Origin: Oxalobacteraceae bacterium
GTDB lineage: Bacteria; Pseudomonadota; Gammaproteobacteria; Burkholderiales; Burkholderiaceae_D
DNA length: 8,295 nt
Assembly (NCBI GenBank): GCA_947487325.1
Contig: CANKWG010000097.1
Location: 1-8,295, forward strand
Direction: 5' to 3'
Position numbers and translations under genes: made by a program. Every line of letters begins with the position of its first letter. Position 1 is the first letter of the stretch. The notes below the pieces were generated by a model that worked only from the letters and a program-made list of their open reading frames with translations, had not been told where the DNA came from and did no database searches. Positions 1 through 6,863 of the stretch are shown piece after piece.

Positions 1-614
1 CACGTGTCATCAATTTGCATAATCTTGAATCCAAGCCTGTCACTGTTCAGGTGCAAATTTTGTCATGGTCACATAAAGATGGCACCGACCAATTGACACC
101 GATCCGTGATGTCATTGTTACACCGCAAGTCTTTCATCTAAAACCTAATAGCCTGCAGATAATTCGAGCAGGACTTTTGCGAAAGCCGGATGCGGACGAA
201 GAACTATCCTATCAGCTGATTATTGAAGAAATTCCGGAGCCGCCATCAGCGGAATTTACTGGTGCACAACTAGCGTTAAAAATTACCCTTCCTGTATTTG
301 TCGCACCGGAGAAAACATCTAAACCACAGCTTGAGTTTCAGTCTTTTGTGGAGGCTGACGGCAAGTTGAAAGTCAGAATACTCAACCATGGGAAAGCCCA
401 CACCAAGATACAACAATTTCTCATCTTTGCAGAAGGCAAGGCAGAGAAAATTTTAGCAAAGTATGAGAAACCTCTTTACGTGCTTCCTGGACAGGGGCGA
501 AATATCCTCCTGAAAACAGAAGATCGTGTTTTTTCTGGAGCCGATAAATTAATCATCAGAGCGACATCCAGTAACGAGTCGATGGATTTTTATGCCAGCG
601 CCGGACCGCCATGA
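1..614 (+). CDS. Periplasmic pilus chaperone (PapD/CsuC-like), 5' end cut by window
   Basis: Periplasmic chaperone of a chaperone-usher pilus. It would hold pilin subunits by donor-strand complementation and deliver them to the usher encoded next. The reading frame is open from base 3 (visible start R-V-I-N-L-H-N), so the true start and signal peptide lie left of the window. About 203 codons are visible against roughly 240-250 in the family. The segment TPQVFHLKPNSLQIIRAGLL matches the PapD-family N-domain pattern (P-x-x-F-x-L-x-P, then Q-x-I-R). It is followed by a C-terminal beta domain starting near LEFQSFVEADGKLKVRILNHG. The TTG at 15 is an internal leucine codon, not a start. The stop overlaps the usher start by 23 bp. 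Family assignment is confident. Assignment to the archaic subclass rests mainly on the downstream SCPU pilin. Confidence 0.85.
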   Translation, partial: RVINLHNLESKPVTVQVQILSWSHKDGTDQLTPIRDVIVTPQVFHLKPNSLQIIRAGLLRKPDADEELSYQLIIEEIPEPPSAEFTGAQLALKITLPVFVAPEKTSKPQLEFQSFVEADGKLKVRILNHGKAHTKIQQFLIFAEGKAEKILAKYEKPLYVLPGQGRNILLKTEDRVFSGADKLIIRATSSNESMDFYASAGPP

Positions 615-2952
615 TTATCGGCGTGGACTCGGTTCAGACTATCTTCTGATTTTTTATCTACTGACTTTACTATGGATTTCTTGTCGGGCTCATTCAGAAG
701 AATCTTCTACCGTTCCGCCATTGCATACGGTTCCCGTTCTGATACGACTGAATATCAACGGCCTTCCTGTAAAAAATACAGTCATGGCTTTGCAAACGCC
801 GGATAAAAACTGGTGGCTGCCGTCCGAGGTGCTGAGTGCAGCCAGAATACCGCTTCCGAAAACACAACCTATTCACTTTAACCGACTAGATTTTCATTCC
901 ATTTCGGCGATAGGCCTAAAAACAGCTGAGTTTGATACTGCTTCACAAACGCTTGACATTCAGTTTGCAGCTGACGCATTTCAATCGACCCGCTTGCAGC
1001 CAGAGGTATCGCTGACAAAAGATTCCTATGACGCGCCCTCGGGCCAATTCGTGAATTACGATCTTCTCCTTGATCAAAGCCCTTCAGGATTGCGTCAGAG
1101 TGTATTTTCCGAACTAGGCTCTGCTGCGGGGCCCGGGGTGGTGACCTCCAGCCACGCCTACCTGCAACTCGAGGGCATGGATAAACATCTGCGTCTCGAT
1201 ACGACCTATAAAGTCGATCGTCCCAGCGACCGTGCAAGCTGGCGGCTGGGCGATACGATTTCCCGCCCCGGGAGCATGTTGGGCCGACCTGTACGATTTG
1301 GAGGCTTGCAGTATTCAACGAATTTTCTTACCCAACCCGGACTGATCATCACACCGATGGCCACCTTGGGTGGCCAAGCCGCACTGCCATCCACCGTGGA
1401 TTTGTATGTCAATAACGTGATGCAAAGCAGCCGTCAGGTACCGCCCGGTCCATTTTCTGTGAGCACAGCACCCCTTGTGACTGGAGATGGTGAAGTCTCC
1501 ATGCGCGTTCGTGATATTGCGGGTCGTGAAGAAATCATCAGTCAGCGCTTTTATGCGAGTACCGCTTTACTATCGCCCGGCCTATCGGATTTTTCTTTCG
1601 AGGGTGGATTTTTGCGGCAAAATTTTGGACGAGAGAGCGATGATTACGGCGATTTCTTTGGATCCACAAGCTATCGCGTAGGCTTAAGACCTACCTTAAC
1701 CGCAGAAGGAAATGCCCAAGTTCAGCAGGGCGGTCTGACCTCATTCAGCGGCGGCGTCACCAGCGCTTTTGCCGGCATTGGTACGGCAACGATGGCGCTG
1801 GCTTATAGCCATAGTTCTGCCGGTGATGGTTTGCAAAGTCTGCTTGGATTTGAACGGCGCAGCGGACGTCACAGCTTTGCCTTGCGTACGCAAGTTACAT
1901 CGGAAAATTTTCGCCAGGTCGGCGTCGATACGGCTCAAATCATTCGCCGTCTGGATACTGCTTTTTGGGGCTATCGGCTGGACGGTCTTGGCAGTATCAA
2001 CTTGTCTTATCTCAGTCAGCAGGCTAGTAACAATCGATCAGCAGAAATATACAGTGCCAGCTTCAGCACGCTTCGATACTCGTGGGGTACCTTTGTTGTC
2101 TCCGCTACGCAATCTCGCGCTGAGACTTCTCAGAGCAGTATCTATCTTTTATGGGTACTGCCTTTGGAGCGCGAAGTGAACGCCAGTGTGGTGCACTCAC
2201 GCGGCTCGAATCAGCAGGAGCAAACTGTTTTTCAAGCAAACAAAAGTTTGCCGCCAGGGGAGGGCGTGGGTTATCGCCTGCAGGCAGCTGTCAATGCATC
2301 CCAACAAGCGGCCGTCTTTGGCCAGAACCGCTACGGTCTAGGGCTGCTTGAAGTCGCAGAACTGAATGGACAGACTTCAGCGCGAGCAAGTGTGACGGGT
2401 GCTATTGCCCGGCTTGAGGATCAGTGGTTTCTGACCCAAAGAATAAACAGCAGTTATGGTTTAGTGAGGATGCCGGGATTGAATAATGTTCGCGGTTACG
2501 TCGACAATCGACGGGCAAGCCGAACCAATAGCGATGGTTATGCTTTCTTGCCGAGGCTACATCCCTACGTGCGCAACCACGTGTCTGTCGATCAGCTTGA
2601 CTTACCCATAGACGCCACAATCGATGCACTGACTGTGCGTCCTGTACCCGCTTGGCGTAGTGGTGTTGTTATAGATTTTCCAGTACGGCAGCAGGCGGCA
2701 GCAACGCTTAATTTGGTACAGGGTGATGGCAAAGCGGTACCCGCTGGGGCGCTCATCAGGATGAATCAGGCCGATAACATCTTTGCAGTCGGTCGAGAAG
2801 GTCTGACATTTGTATCTGGTCTGGAAAAAGAAAATCAATTGACTGTCTCTTGGGGAAGTAGGCGATGCAAGGTACTACTGCCTTTTTCGGCCTCGACAGA
2901 AACCGTGATTCCTCATTTGGGCGAATTTATCTGCAGCGAGCTTGAGCCATGA
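592..2952 (+). CDS. Outer-membrane usher of an archaic chaperone-usher pilus (FimD/CsuD-like)
   Basis: Outer-membrane pore that receives chaperone-pilin complexes and assembles and exports the pilus. At 786 residues it has a normal length for this class. The first 35 residues form a signal peptide with an unusually long N-region, a hydrophobic core at about 17-30 (YLLIFYLLTLLWIS), and probable cleavage after AHS. A periplasmic N-domain follows (VPVLIRLNINGLPV). The barrel starts near GQFVNYDLLLDQ. A plug-like domain at about 250-320 carries the usher pattern with V-D-L-Y-V-N-N, V-P-P-G-P-F, G-D-G-E-V and D-I-A-G-R-E. A Cys pair near the C-terminus (about 759 and 781) fits the usual C-domain disulfide. 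The start at 592 has GGA five bases upstream and lies inside the chaperone gene. The ATG at 611 is in another frame and soon stops. The 3' end overlaps the pilin gene as ATGA. Confidence 0.93.
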   Translation: MPAPDRHDYRRGLGSDYLLIFYLLTLLWISCRAHSEESSTVPPLHTVPVLIRLNINGLPVKNTVMALQTPDKNWWLPSEVLSAARIPLPKTQPIHFNRLDFHSISAIGLKTAEFDTASQTLDIQFAADAFQSTRLQPEVSLTKDSYDAPSGQFVNYDLLLDQSPSGLRQSVFSELGSAAGPGVVTSSHAYLQLEGMDKHLRLDTTYKVDRPSDRASWRLGDTISRPGSMLGRPVRFGGLQYSTNFLTQPGLIITPMATLGGQAALPSTVDLYVNNVMQSSRQVPPGPFSVSTAPLVTGDGEVSMRVRDIAGREEIISQRFYASTALLSPGLSDFSFEGGFLRQNFGRESDDYGDFFGSTSYRVGLRPTLTAEGNAQVQQGGLTSFSGGVTSAFAGIGTATMALAYSHSSAGDGLQSLLGFERRSGRHSFALRTQVTSENFRQVGVDTAQIIRRLDTAFWGYRLDGLGSINLSYLSQQASNNRSAEIYSASFSTLRYSWGTFVVSATQSRAETSQSSIYLLWVLPLEREVNASVVHSRGSNQQEQTVFQANKSLPPGEGVGYRLQAAVNASQQAAVFGQNRYGLGLLEVAELNGQTSARASVTGAIARLEDQWFLTQRINSSYGLVRMPGLNNVRGYVDNRRASRTNSDGYAFLPRLHPYVRNHVSVDQLDLPIDATIDALTVRPVPAWRSGVVIDFPVRQQAAATLNLVQGDGKAVPAGALIRMNQADNIFAVGREGLTFVSGLEKENQLTVSWGSRRCKVLLPFSASTETVIPHLGEFICSELEP

Positions 2953-3467
2953 GAACCATACAACTTCTGCAAAACGGGCTACGCGTCTTGCGCTGCTTCG
3001 CTCAAAGGAATCGCAGTATTGAGCTACTGATCATTTGTATGAGCATGATGCTGATCCGAACAGCTGCGGCAGAGTCCTGCTATCCGGTCAATTCTGCTCA
3101 AATGATTTTCGGAAATTACAGCCCAGAATTTTCTCAAGCGCTAGATATGGATACCACTATCGAAATCTACTGTGCGCCGGCATTTCAGGCGCAGAAGTTG
3201 AATGTTCGAGTCAACTTGATTGACAAAACTGATCAGGGCGATCGACGTATTTTGAAAAACACCGCTGGAGGCGACGAGGTCTACTATATCTTGTTTCAAG
3301 ATGCTGCCAGAACCATACCACTGCGGGATGATATGGCCATACCGGTGACTGAATCGGAGCCTCGTTCAAAGCTGTTTACCATTCGCTTGTATGGAAGACT
3401 GCTTGCAAAACAAAATATCGGCAAAGGTACTTATATGGCCAATTTGATTGTCAATATCGATTACTAA
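2949..3467 (+). CDS. Spore coat U (SCPU) domain pilin, probable terminal subunit of the pilus
   Basis: Secreted pilin-like subunit with a single SCPU domain, the fold used by archaic (Csu/sigma) pili. The 172-residue precursor has a long N-region and a hydrophobic stretch at about 25-36. Probable cleavage after TAAA (residue 41) leaves a mature protein of about 131 residues. Cys44 and Cys75 are placed for the conserved disulfide, FGNYSP follows the first Cys, and the C-terminal strand (G-T-Y then V-N-I-D-Y) is typical of the family. In Csu operons the last gene after chaperone and usher encodes the tip adhesin, so position suggests a tip or terminal subunit. CsuE-type tips have two domains and about 330 residues, whereas this is a single domain. 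The start overlaps the usher stop as ATGA and has only a weak Shine-Dalgarno, so translational coupling is likely. Confidence 0.85.
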   Translation: MRTIQLLQNGLRVLRCFAQRNRSIELLIICMSMMLIRTAAAESCYPVNSAQMIFGNYSPEFSQALDMDTTIEIYCAPAFQAQKLNVRVNLIDKTDQGDRRILKNTAGGDEVYYILFQDAARTIPLRDDMAIPVTESEPRSKLFTIRLYGRLLAKQNIGKGTYMANLIVNIDY

Positions 3468-3778
3468 TTCGCCTGTTGTTCAGGTCGTCACTTGCTTGCC
3501 AGTGATGACGTAGGGATTGCCGCTGGCCCCAGCAGTTTGAAGGCATGAAATTTTCACGCTCACCCACACTCAATACTTTGTGCAGACTTTGTCATGCTTG
3601 CGCTCCCTGTTTCATTGGGAAGTACCTAACAAGTGGACAATGCAAGCCCTGCAAGGGTTAGCACGTCATGTCAAAGAACACGACAGGCAGATAAATTTGT
3701 TTCTTAAAGGTAAAATGTTACTTTAGTAAAAATTACCCCTCCCGCATGGATACCTTCATGTGGCTCAATGGAATATTC
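3468..3778. other. Intergenic region between pilus operon and ndh
   Basis: I see no convincing gene here. Near the pilus operon there is one hairpin without a T-tract (listed separately). An 11-bp spaced direct repeat of ACTTTGT lies at 3575-3581 and 3586-3592. A short dyad pairs GCATGA (3543-3548) with TCATGC (3592-3597). A weak sigma70 -10 candidate, TAAAAT at 3711-3716, has no good -35 at normal spacing. The end of this stretch (3746-3778) could be coding if ndh begins at its longest ATG, but no Shine-Dalgarno precedes that codon. Confidence 0.5.
3484..3509 (+). other. Stem-loop just after the pilus operon
   Basis: GTCGTCACT (3484-3492) can pair with AGTGATGAC (3501-3509) over nine positions, one of them G-U, around an 8-base loop. 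It begins 17 bases after the pilin stop. There is no T-run after it, so it is not a canonical intrinsic terminator. It could be a 3'-end stabilising hairpin or part of a factor-dependent end. Confidence 0.4.
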
Positions 3779-5143
3779 ATGGAAACTATGACTCACTCCG
3801 CTACAGTGCTTAAATCGCCTCCATCCACTCGGCCGCATCGTATCGTTGTGGTGGGCGGTGGCGCTGGTGGTCTTGAGCTGGTAACTCGTCTGGGTGATCA
3901 GCTCGGCAAGCAGGGCCAGGCTCAGATTATTCTGGTCGACAGCGCGGCCACTCACCTGTGGAAGCCTTTGCTGCATGAAGTGGCGGCGGGGAGTATGGAT
4001 CCCAATACGCACCAGCTCGAGTACATTGCCCAGGCGCGCTGGCATCATTTTGAATTTCAGCAAGGTGAGATGCTTGACCTGGATCGTGTCAACCGCAAGC
4101 TTGTCGTCGGCGCGGTTCTAGATGACGATCGCCATCCCATCCTGCCCGAGCGGCATATACCCTACGACACGCTGGTTCTGGCGATTGGCAGTGTGACCAA
4201 CTTTTTCGGTGTTCCGGGCGCCGCTGAACATGCGATGGCCATCGATACCGTGAGTCAGGCAGAGCATGTCCGCAAGCGTATTCTCGCTGCTTGCATGCGC
4301 ACACAGACTCGACTCGCTGAATCGGAAGACGCCTCAGCCAGTAAGGTGAATCTGGTCATCATTGGCGGTGGTGCAACGGGAGTCGAGCTCGCCGCTGAGC
4401 TCCGCAATACGGCGCAAGTGCTGTCGGCCTACGGACTGCATCAGCTCGATCCACGTCGTGACATTCAGATCGCTCTGGTCGAAGCCGGCCCCCGCATTCT
4501 GCCGCCTTTACCCGAGCGGATTGCCACTGAAACTACGCGTTTGTTGCAGGCGCTCGATATTCAGGTTCTCACAGGCGACAAAGTGGTCGAGCTGCGCAGT
4601 AACGCCGTACTCACCGCCAGCGGGAATGTGCTGGCCAGTGATCTGACGGTCTGGGCCGGTGGTATCAAAGTACCCGCCGTTCTGGGGCGCGTGGGTTTGC
4701 CTACCAATTCCCTGGGGCAAGTGATTGTCTCGCCCACCTTGCAATCCATTACGGATCCGGACATCTTTGCGCTGGGAGATTGCGCCAGCTGCCCTTGGCC
4801 AGCCACGGGCAAATCTGTCCCGCCGCGTGCTCAGGCAGCACACCAGCAAGCGTCATTGTTGGTTAAAAGCATGCACCGGCGACTGGCAGGAAAAAATCTG
4901 CCCGTCTTCACTTACCGTGACCACGGCTCTCTTATTTCCTTGGGGAATTTTGACACTGTCGGTAATCTGATGGGCCGACTGGTTGGGCGCTCAGTCAAAA
5001 TCCAAGGTTTCTTTGCCCGTCTGCTGTATTTATCACTGTACCGCCAGCATCAGATGGCTTTGCATGGCTTGCTCCGTATGTTGCTTGATACCGTTGCGCA
5101 ATGGCTGAGACAAAGAACCATGCCGCGCGTAAAGCTTCACTGA
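3779..5143 (+). CDS. ndh: Type II NADH:quinone oxidoreductase (NDH-2)
   Basis: Single-subunit, non-proton-pumping FAD enzyme that passes electrons from NADH to membrane quinone at the inner face of the cytoplasmic membrane. With this start it has 454 residues, normal for the family. An FAD-binding Rossmann motif (VVVGGGAGGLE) lies at about 23-33. A second, NADH-binding one (VIIGGGATGVELAAEL) lies at about 192-207, and the FAD-contacting ALGDCA at about 330. S-V-P-P-R-A-Q-A-A-H-Q-Q is typical of NDH-2. The hydrophobic, aromatic C-terminal part (GFFARLLYLSLYRQHQMALHG) fits a peripheral membrane anchor. Possible starts are ATG 3746, 3758, 3779 and 3788. I chose 3779 because GGAA lies five bases upstream, while 3746 follows a C-rich stretch with no Shine-Dalgarno. 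The gene stands alone and ends in a strong terminator. Confidence 0.93.
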   Translation: METMTHSATVLKSPPSTRPHRIVVVGGGAGGLELVTRLGDQLGKQGQAQIILVDSAATHLWKPLLHEVAAGSMDPNTHQLEYIAQARWHHFEFQQGEMLDLDRVNRKLVVGAVLDDDRHPILPERHIPYDTLVLAIGSVTNFFGVPGAAEHAMAIDTVSQAEHVRKRILAACMRTQTRLAESEDASASKVNLVIIGGGATGVELAAELRNTAQVLSAYGLHQLDPRRDIQIALVEAGPRILPPLPERIATETTRLLQALDIQVLTGDKVVELRSNAVLTASGNVLASDLTVWAGGIKVPAVLGRVGLPTNSLGQVIVSPTLQSITDPDIFALGDCASCPWPATGKSVPPRAQAAHQQASLLVKSMHRRLAGKNLPVFTYRDHGSLISLGNFDTVGNLMGRLVGRSVKIQGFFARLLYLSLYRQHQMALHGLLRMLLDTVAQWLRQRTMPRVKLH

Positions 5144-5173
5144 GTTTCCTGCCGTTAAATTTTTCCGTATAGG

Positions 5174-5212
5174 AAAAACGCCAGTCCGGTATTTACCGAC
5201 TGGCGTTTTTTT
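5174..5212 (+). terminator. Rho-independent terminator of ndh
   Basis: AAAAACGCCAGTC (5174-5186) is perfectly complementary to GACTGGCGTTTTT (5198-5210), and the T-tract runs to 5212. Inside, GGT and ACC can extend the stem around an ATTT loop. It starts 30 bases after the ndh stop. Because the A-tract mirrors the T-tract it could also act on the opposite strand, but no convergent gene is seen. Confidence 0.93.
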
Positions 5213-5355
5213 ATAAATACGAATTTAATGACACTGCAAACTTGGGTAACTCATAAAGTGCCGCACAGCACTTGATTTGTCCAATCCCCGCCGCGGGCAC
5301 CTGTACTGAACCACCATAAAACGGGGGGTTATTCAGCGCTTCCTTGAATATTTCA

Positions 5356-5446
5356 AAAATTTTGGCTTCCGCATGCACCATTTTTTGGTGAATTCTAAAA
5401 TTTTGGGAACTATTTGTTGCTGTATTTCACCTATCTCCAAAATCTT
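5356..5446. repeat. AAAATTTTGG repeats around the candidate promoter
   Basis: AAAATTTTGG occurs at 5356-5365 and again at 5397-5406, 41 bp apart (about four helical turns). A one-mismatch inverted copy, CCAAAATCTT, lies at 5437-5446. The second copy runs into the GGAACT element and the inverted copy lies just after it, so the promoter candidate is bracketed. This could be a regulator-binding arrangement or AT-rich coincidence. Confidence 0.4.
5406..5433 (+). promoter_or_regulatory. Candidate ECF/HrpL-type promoter (hrp-box-like)
   Basis: GGAACT (5406-5411), 15 bases, then TCACCTA (5427-5433). The HrpL (ECF sigma factor) hrp-box consensus is GGAACC-N15/16-CCACNNA. This site differs at the last base of the first half and the first base of the second half. 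It ends 45 bases before the chaperone ATG, a normal promoter distance. The identification is by eye. GGAAC-type -35 elements are also used by other ECF sigma factors. Confidence 0.45.
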
Positions 5447-5478
5447 GTCCGTGCAACATATTTTAGAGAGGAGTAGGC

Positions 5479-5946
5479 ATGGCCAGTCATTTGGAGCGCA
5501 TGCAGATCATGATGGAAGAAATCGGGCCTAGCATGCCCGAGATAGAAGCCGTCATTCAGAGTGAAGAAAAAAACTGGGCTATCCAGTTCGATGACCAGTC
5601 CATTATCACGCTGGAATGGGCTGAAAAGCCAGAACGTGTCGTACTTAGTTCCATGCTGGGCGTGCCGTCCGAGTCAATGCAGTTGTCTGTTTATGAGACA
5701 TTGCTTTGCTACAACCTGCTCTGGAAAGATACGGGCGGCGTCAAGATGGCACTTTCGGGTCCGGGAGGTGAACTTATCTTGCTATATGAACTTTTCGTTT
5801 CCGATCTTTCGCTCAATGAGTTGCAAACTGTCCTATCCAATTTTGTCAGCATCGCACAAGTATGGTGTGTTTACGTGACAGGCGAAAATGATCAGCCAGC
5901 GACTAATCTGCCAGGTCCAATGGATATGCTGCATATGGGTGCCTGA
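5479..5946 (+). CDS. CesT-family type III secretion chaperone-like protein (copy A)
   Basis: Predicted small acidic cytoplasmic chaperone of the CesT/Tir-chaperone type. Such proteins dimerise and bind the N-terminal region of a type III secreted protein. It has 155 residues and no signal peptide or membrane segment. The fold pattern is visible as an N-terminal helix (LERMQIMMEEIG), a strand with W-A-I-Q-F, and the segment VYETLLCYNLLWKDTGGVKM at about 71-90. The last corresponds to the family's helix-plus-strand block (L-L-x-x-N-x-x-W-x-x-T-G-G). A strand (ELILLYEL) and a C-terminal helix with an aromatic-rich end follow. Copy B, 324 bp downstream, has the same length, aligns without gaps through about residue 130, and is about half identical by eye. 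It is the first gene of the cassette, with Shine-Dalgarno GAGGAG. The family call is from pattern memory and the client is unknown. Confidence 0.72.
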   Translation: MASHLERMQIMMEEIGPSMPEIEAVIQSEEKNWAIQFDDQSIITLEWAEKPERVVLSSMLGVPSESMQLSVYETLLCYNLLWKDTGGVKMALSGPGGELILLYELFVSDLSLNELQTVLSNFVSIAQVWCVYVTGENDQPATNLPGPMDMLHMGA

Positions 5947-5980
5947 GTAATCAAATCAAATTCATTCAATAAGGATAGAA

Positions 5981-6217
5981 ATGATGGGACCTAATATGAT
6001 TGGTGGTCTGAGCAGTGCAGCATCTATTGCTGCAACGAGCTTTGCAGAACCTAAAGAAACGAAATCCGCTGCCAGTACAGGTAGTTTGAAAATCAATTAT
6101 GGCGATGCTAGCAAAGCCGAACGACTTTCTGTATCACTGGCAAAAATGCAGCAATTGCAAACACAGGCTCAGGCAATTGTTACCTCCCGAAACCCGGATT
6201 ATTCCGGTATTGATTAA
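5981..6217 (+). CDS. Unrecognised 78-residue Ser/Ala/Gln-rich protein between two chaperone genes
   Basis: I do not recognise this protein. Residues 1-36 are rich in Ser, Ala and Thr with few charges, and look disordered. Residues about 43-68 should form a helix with many Gln (KMQQLQTQAQAIV). The end is NPDYSGID. There is no Cys or Trp, and no positively charged N-terminus as expected for a Sec signal. A Ser-rich flexible N-terminus in a small protein flanked by CesT-like chaperones fits a type III secreted substrate, but this is inference from context. It does not resemble the needle proteins I know. Shine-Dalgarno AAGGA (5971-5975) lies five bases before ATG 5981 and eight before the in-frame ATG 5984, so either may be used. 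It sits 34 bp after copy A and 53 bp before copy B, consistent with one operon. Confidence 0.7.
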   Translation: MMGPNMIGGLSSAASIAATSFAEPKETKSAASTGSLKINYGDASKAERLSVSLAKMQQLQTQAQAIVTSRNPDYSGID

Positions 6218-6270
6218 TAGACGCTGAATAAATCCTATCCTCTGACCTTTATTTTTATTCAAGGACATTC

Positions 6271-6738
6271 ATGGCCACCACCATCGAACAAATTCAGCAA
6301 TTGATTCAAGAACTTGGCCCGCATATGCAGGACATCGATGCCATTGTGCAGACTGAAGAGCCCAGTTGGGCCATACAGTTTTCGGATGAGACGATTGTCA
6401 TTATCGAAGCGGCGGAGGAACCCGCACGTATGATATTTTCCGCAGAACTTGGCAGCGCCAGCGATACCAACCAGCACACAGTTTATGAAGCGCTGCTGTG
6501 CTACAACCTGATGTGGCGTGATACGGGCGGCGTAAAAATCGGACTCGCCGGACCCCAGGGTGCGCTCATTATCAGCACCGAACTTTGCCTCGAAGGCTTG
6601 ATACTCAACGACTTGCAGTTCACTCTGAAGAATTTCCTCAAGATCACCCGTTCCTGGCAAGGTTTCGTCAACCAGACAGTACCCACCCCAGCGCCACTGC
6701 CGGGATTAGGCGGCGATAGTTTTCAGATGCATGCCTGA
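6271..6738 (+). CDS. CesT-family type III secretion chaperone-like protein (copy B)
   Basis: Paralogue of the protein at 5479-5946, with the same 155-residue length. The shared blocks are E-E-x-x-W-A-I-Q-F at about 29-37, then V-Y-E-x-L-L-C-Y-N-L-x-W and D-T-G-G-V-K at about 71-88. The region after about residue 130 has diverged into a Pro-rich tail (PTPAPLPGLGG), yet both proteins end with Met/His residues (HMGA here versus MHA: copy A ends HMGA, copy B MHA). The predicted role is again a cytoplasmic export chaperone. Two copies in one operon could form homodimers or a heterodimer, or serve two clients. Shine-Dalgarno AAGGA at 6261-6265 lies five bases before the ATG. The operon ends at the terminator that follows. 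No injectisome gene is visible nearby to confirm the system. Confidence 0.72.
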   Translation: MATTIEQIQQLIQELGPHMQDIDAIVQTEEPSWAIQFSDETIVIIEAAEEPARMIFSAELGSASDTNQHTVYEALLCYNLMWRDTGGVKIGLAGPQGALIISTELCLEGLILNDLQFTLKNFLKITRSWQGFVNQTVPTPAPLPGLGGDSFQMHA

Positions 6739-6781
6739 GTAGGTTTGTTTGCCAGACCGAATAAATCGTACCTTCCCCCCT

Positions 6782-6813
6782 AAAGCCGGATTAACCATCC
6801 GGCTTTTGTTTTT
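6782..6813 (+). terminator. Rho-independent terminator of the chaperone cassette
   Basis: AAAGCCGGAT (6782-6791) pairs perfectly with ATCCGGCTTT (6797-6806) around a 5-base loop. It is followed by a T-rich tail, TTTTGTTTTT (6804-6813). It lies 43 bases after the copy B stop and separates the cassette from the SOS genes. Confidence 0.93.
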
Positions 6814-6863
6814 CTAATAAGACCCTGAAAAATTCAGCGGTTTTTACGCTTCCTGCCTGCAAG

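Larger units (their letters stand above)
5213..5478 (+). promoter_or_regulatory. Leader/control region of the CesT-chaperone cassette
   Basis: No gene is supported in these 266 bases. They hold a small hairpin (AAGTGC 5256-5261 with GCACTT 5268-5273), an AT-rich part with repeated AAAATTTTGG, the GGAACT-type promoter candidate listed separately, and a strong Shine-Dalgarno, GAGGAG at 5468-5473, five bases before the ATG at 5479. I found no well-spaced sigma70 -35/-10 pair. Confidence 0.55.

Noticed and set aside
878..1318. Minus-strand 146-codon open frame opposite the usher gene
   Set aside because: It is fully antisense to a confident usher gene and its sequence (low-complexity Arg/Ser/Gly) resembles no protein family.
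1769..2179. Plus-strand 136-codon open frame inside the usher gene
   Set aside because: It is an out-of-frame shadow of the usher barrel. The apparent hydrophobic stretches come from frame-shifted beta-strand codons.
3641..3661. Small hairpin AGCCCT/AGGGTT before ndh as a terminator or RNA gene
   Set aside because: A 6-bp stem with a G-U pair, a 3-base loop and no T-run is too weak to call.
5213..5478. HrpB-type hrpII box (TTCG-N16-TTCG), as used in Ralstonia and Burkholderia type III regulons
   Set aside because: No TTCG occurs in this intergenic region on the + strand, so that betaproteobacterial control element is absent here.
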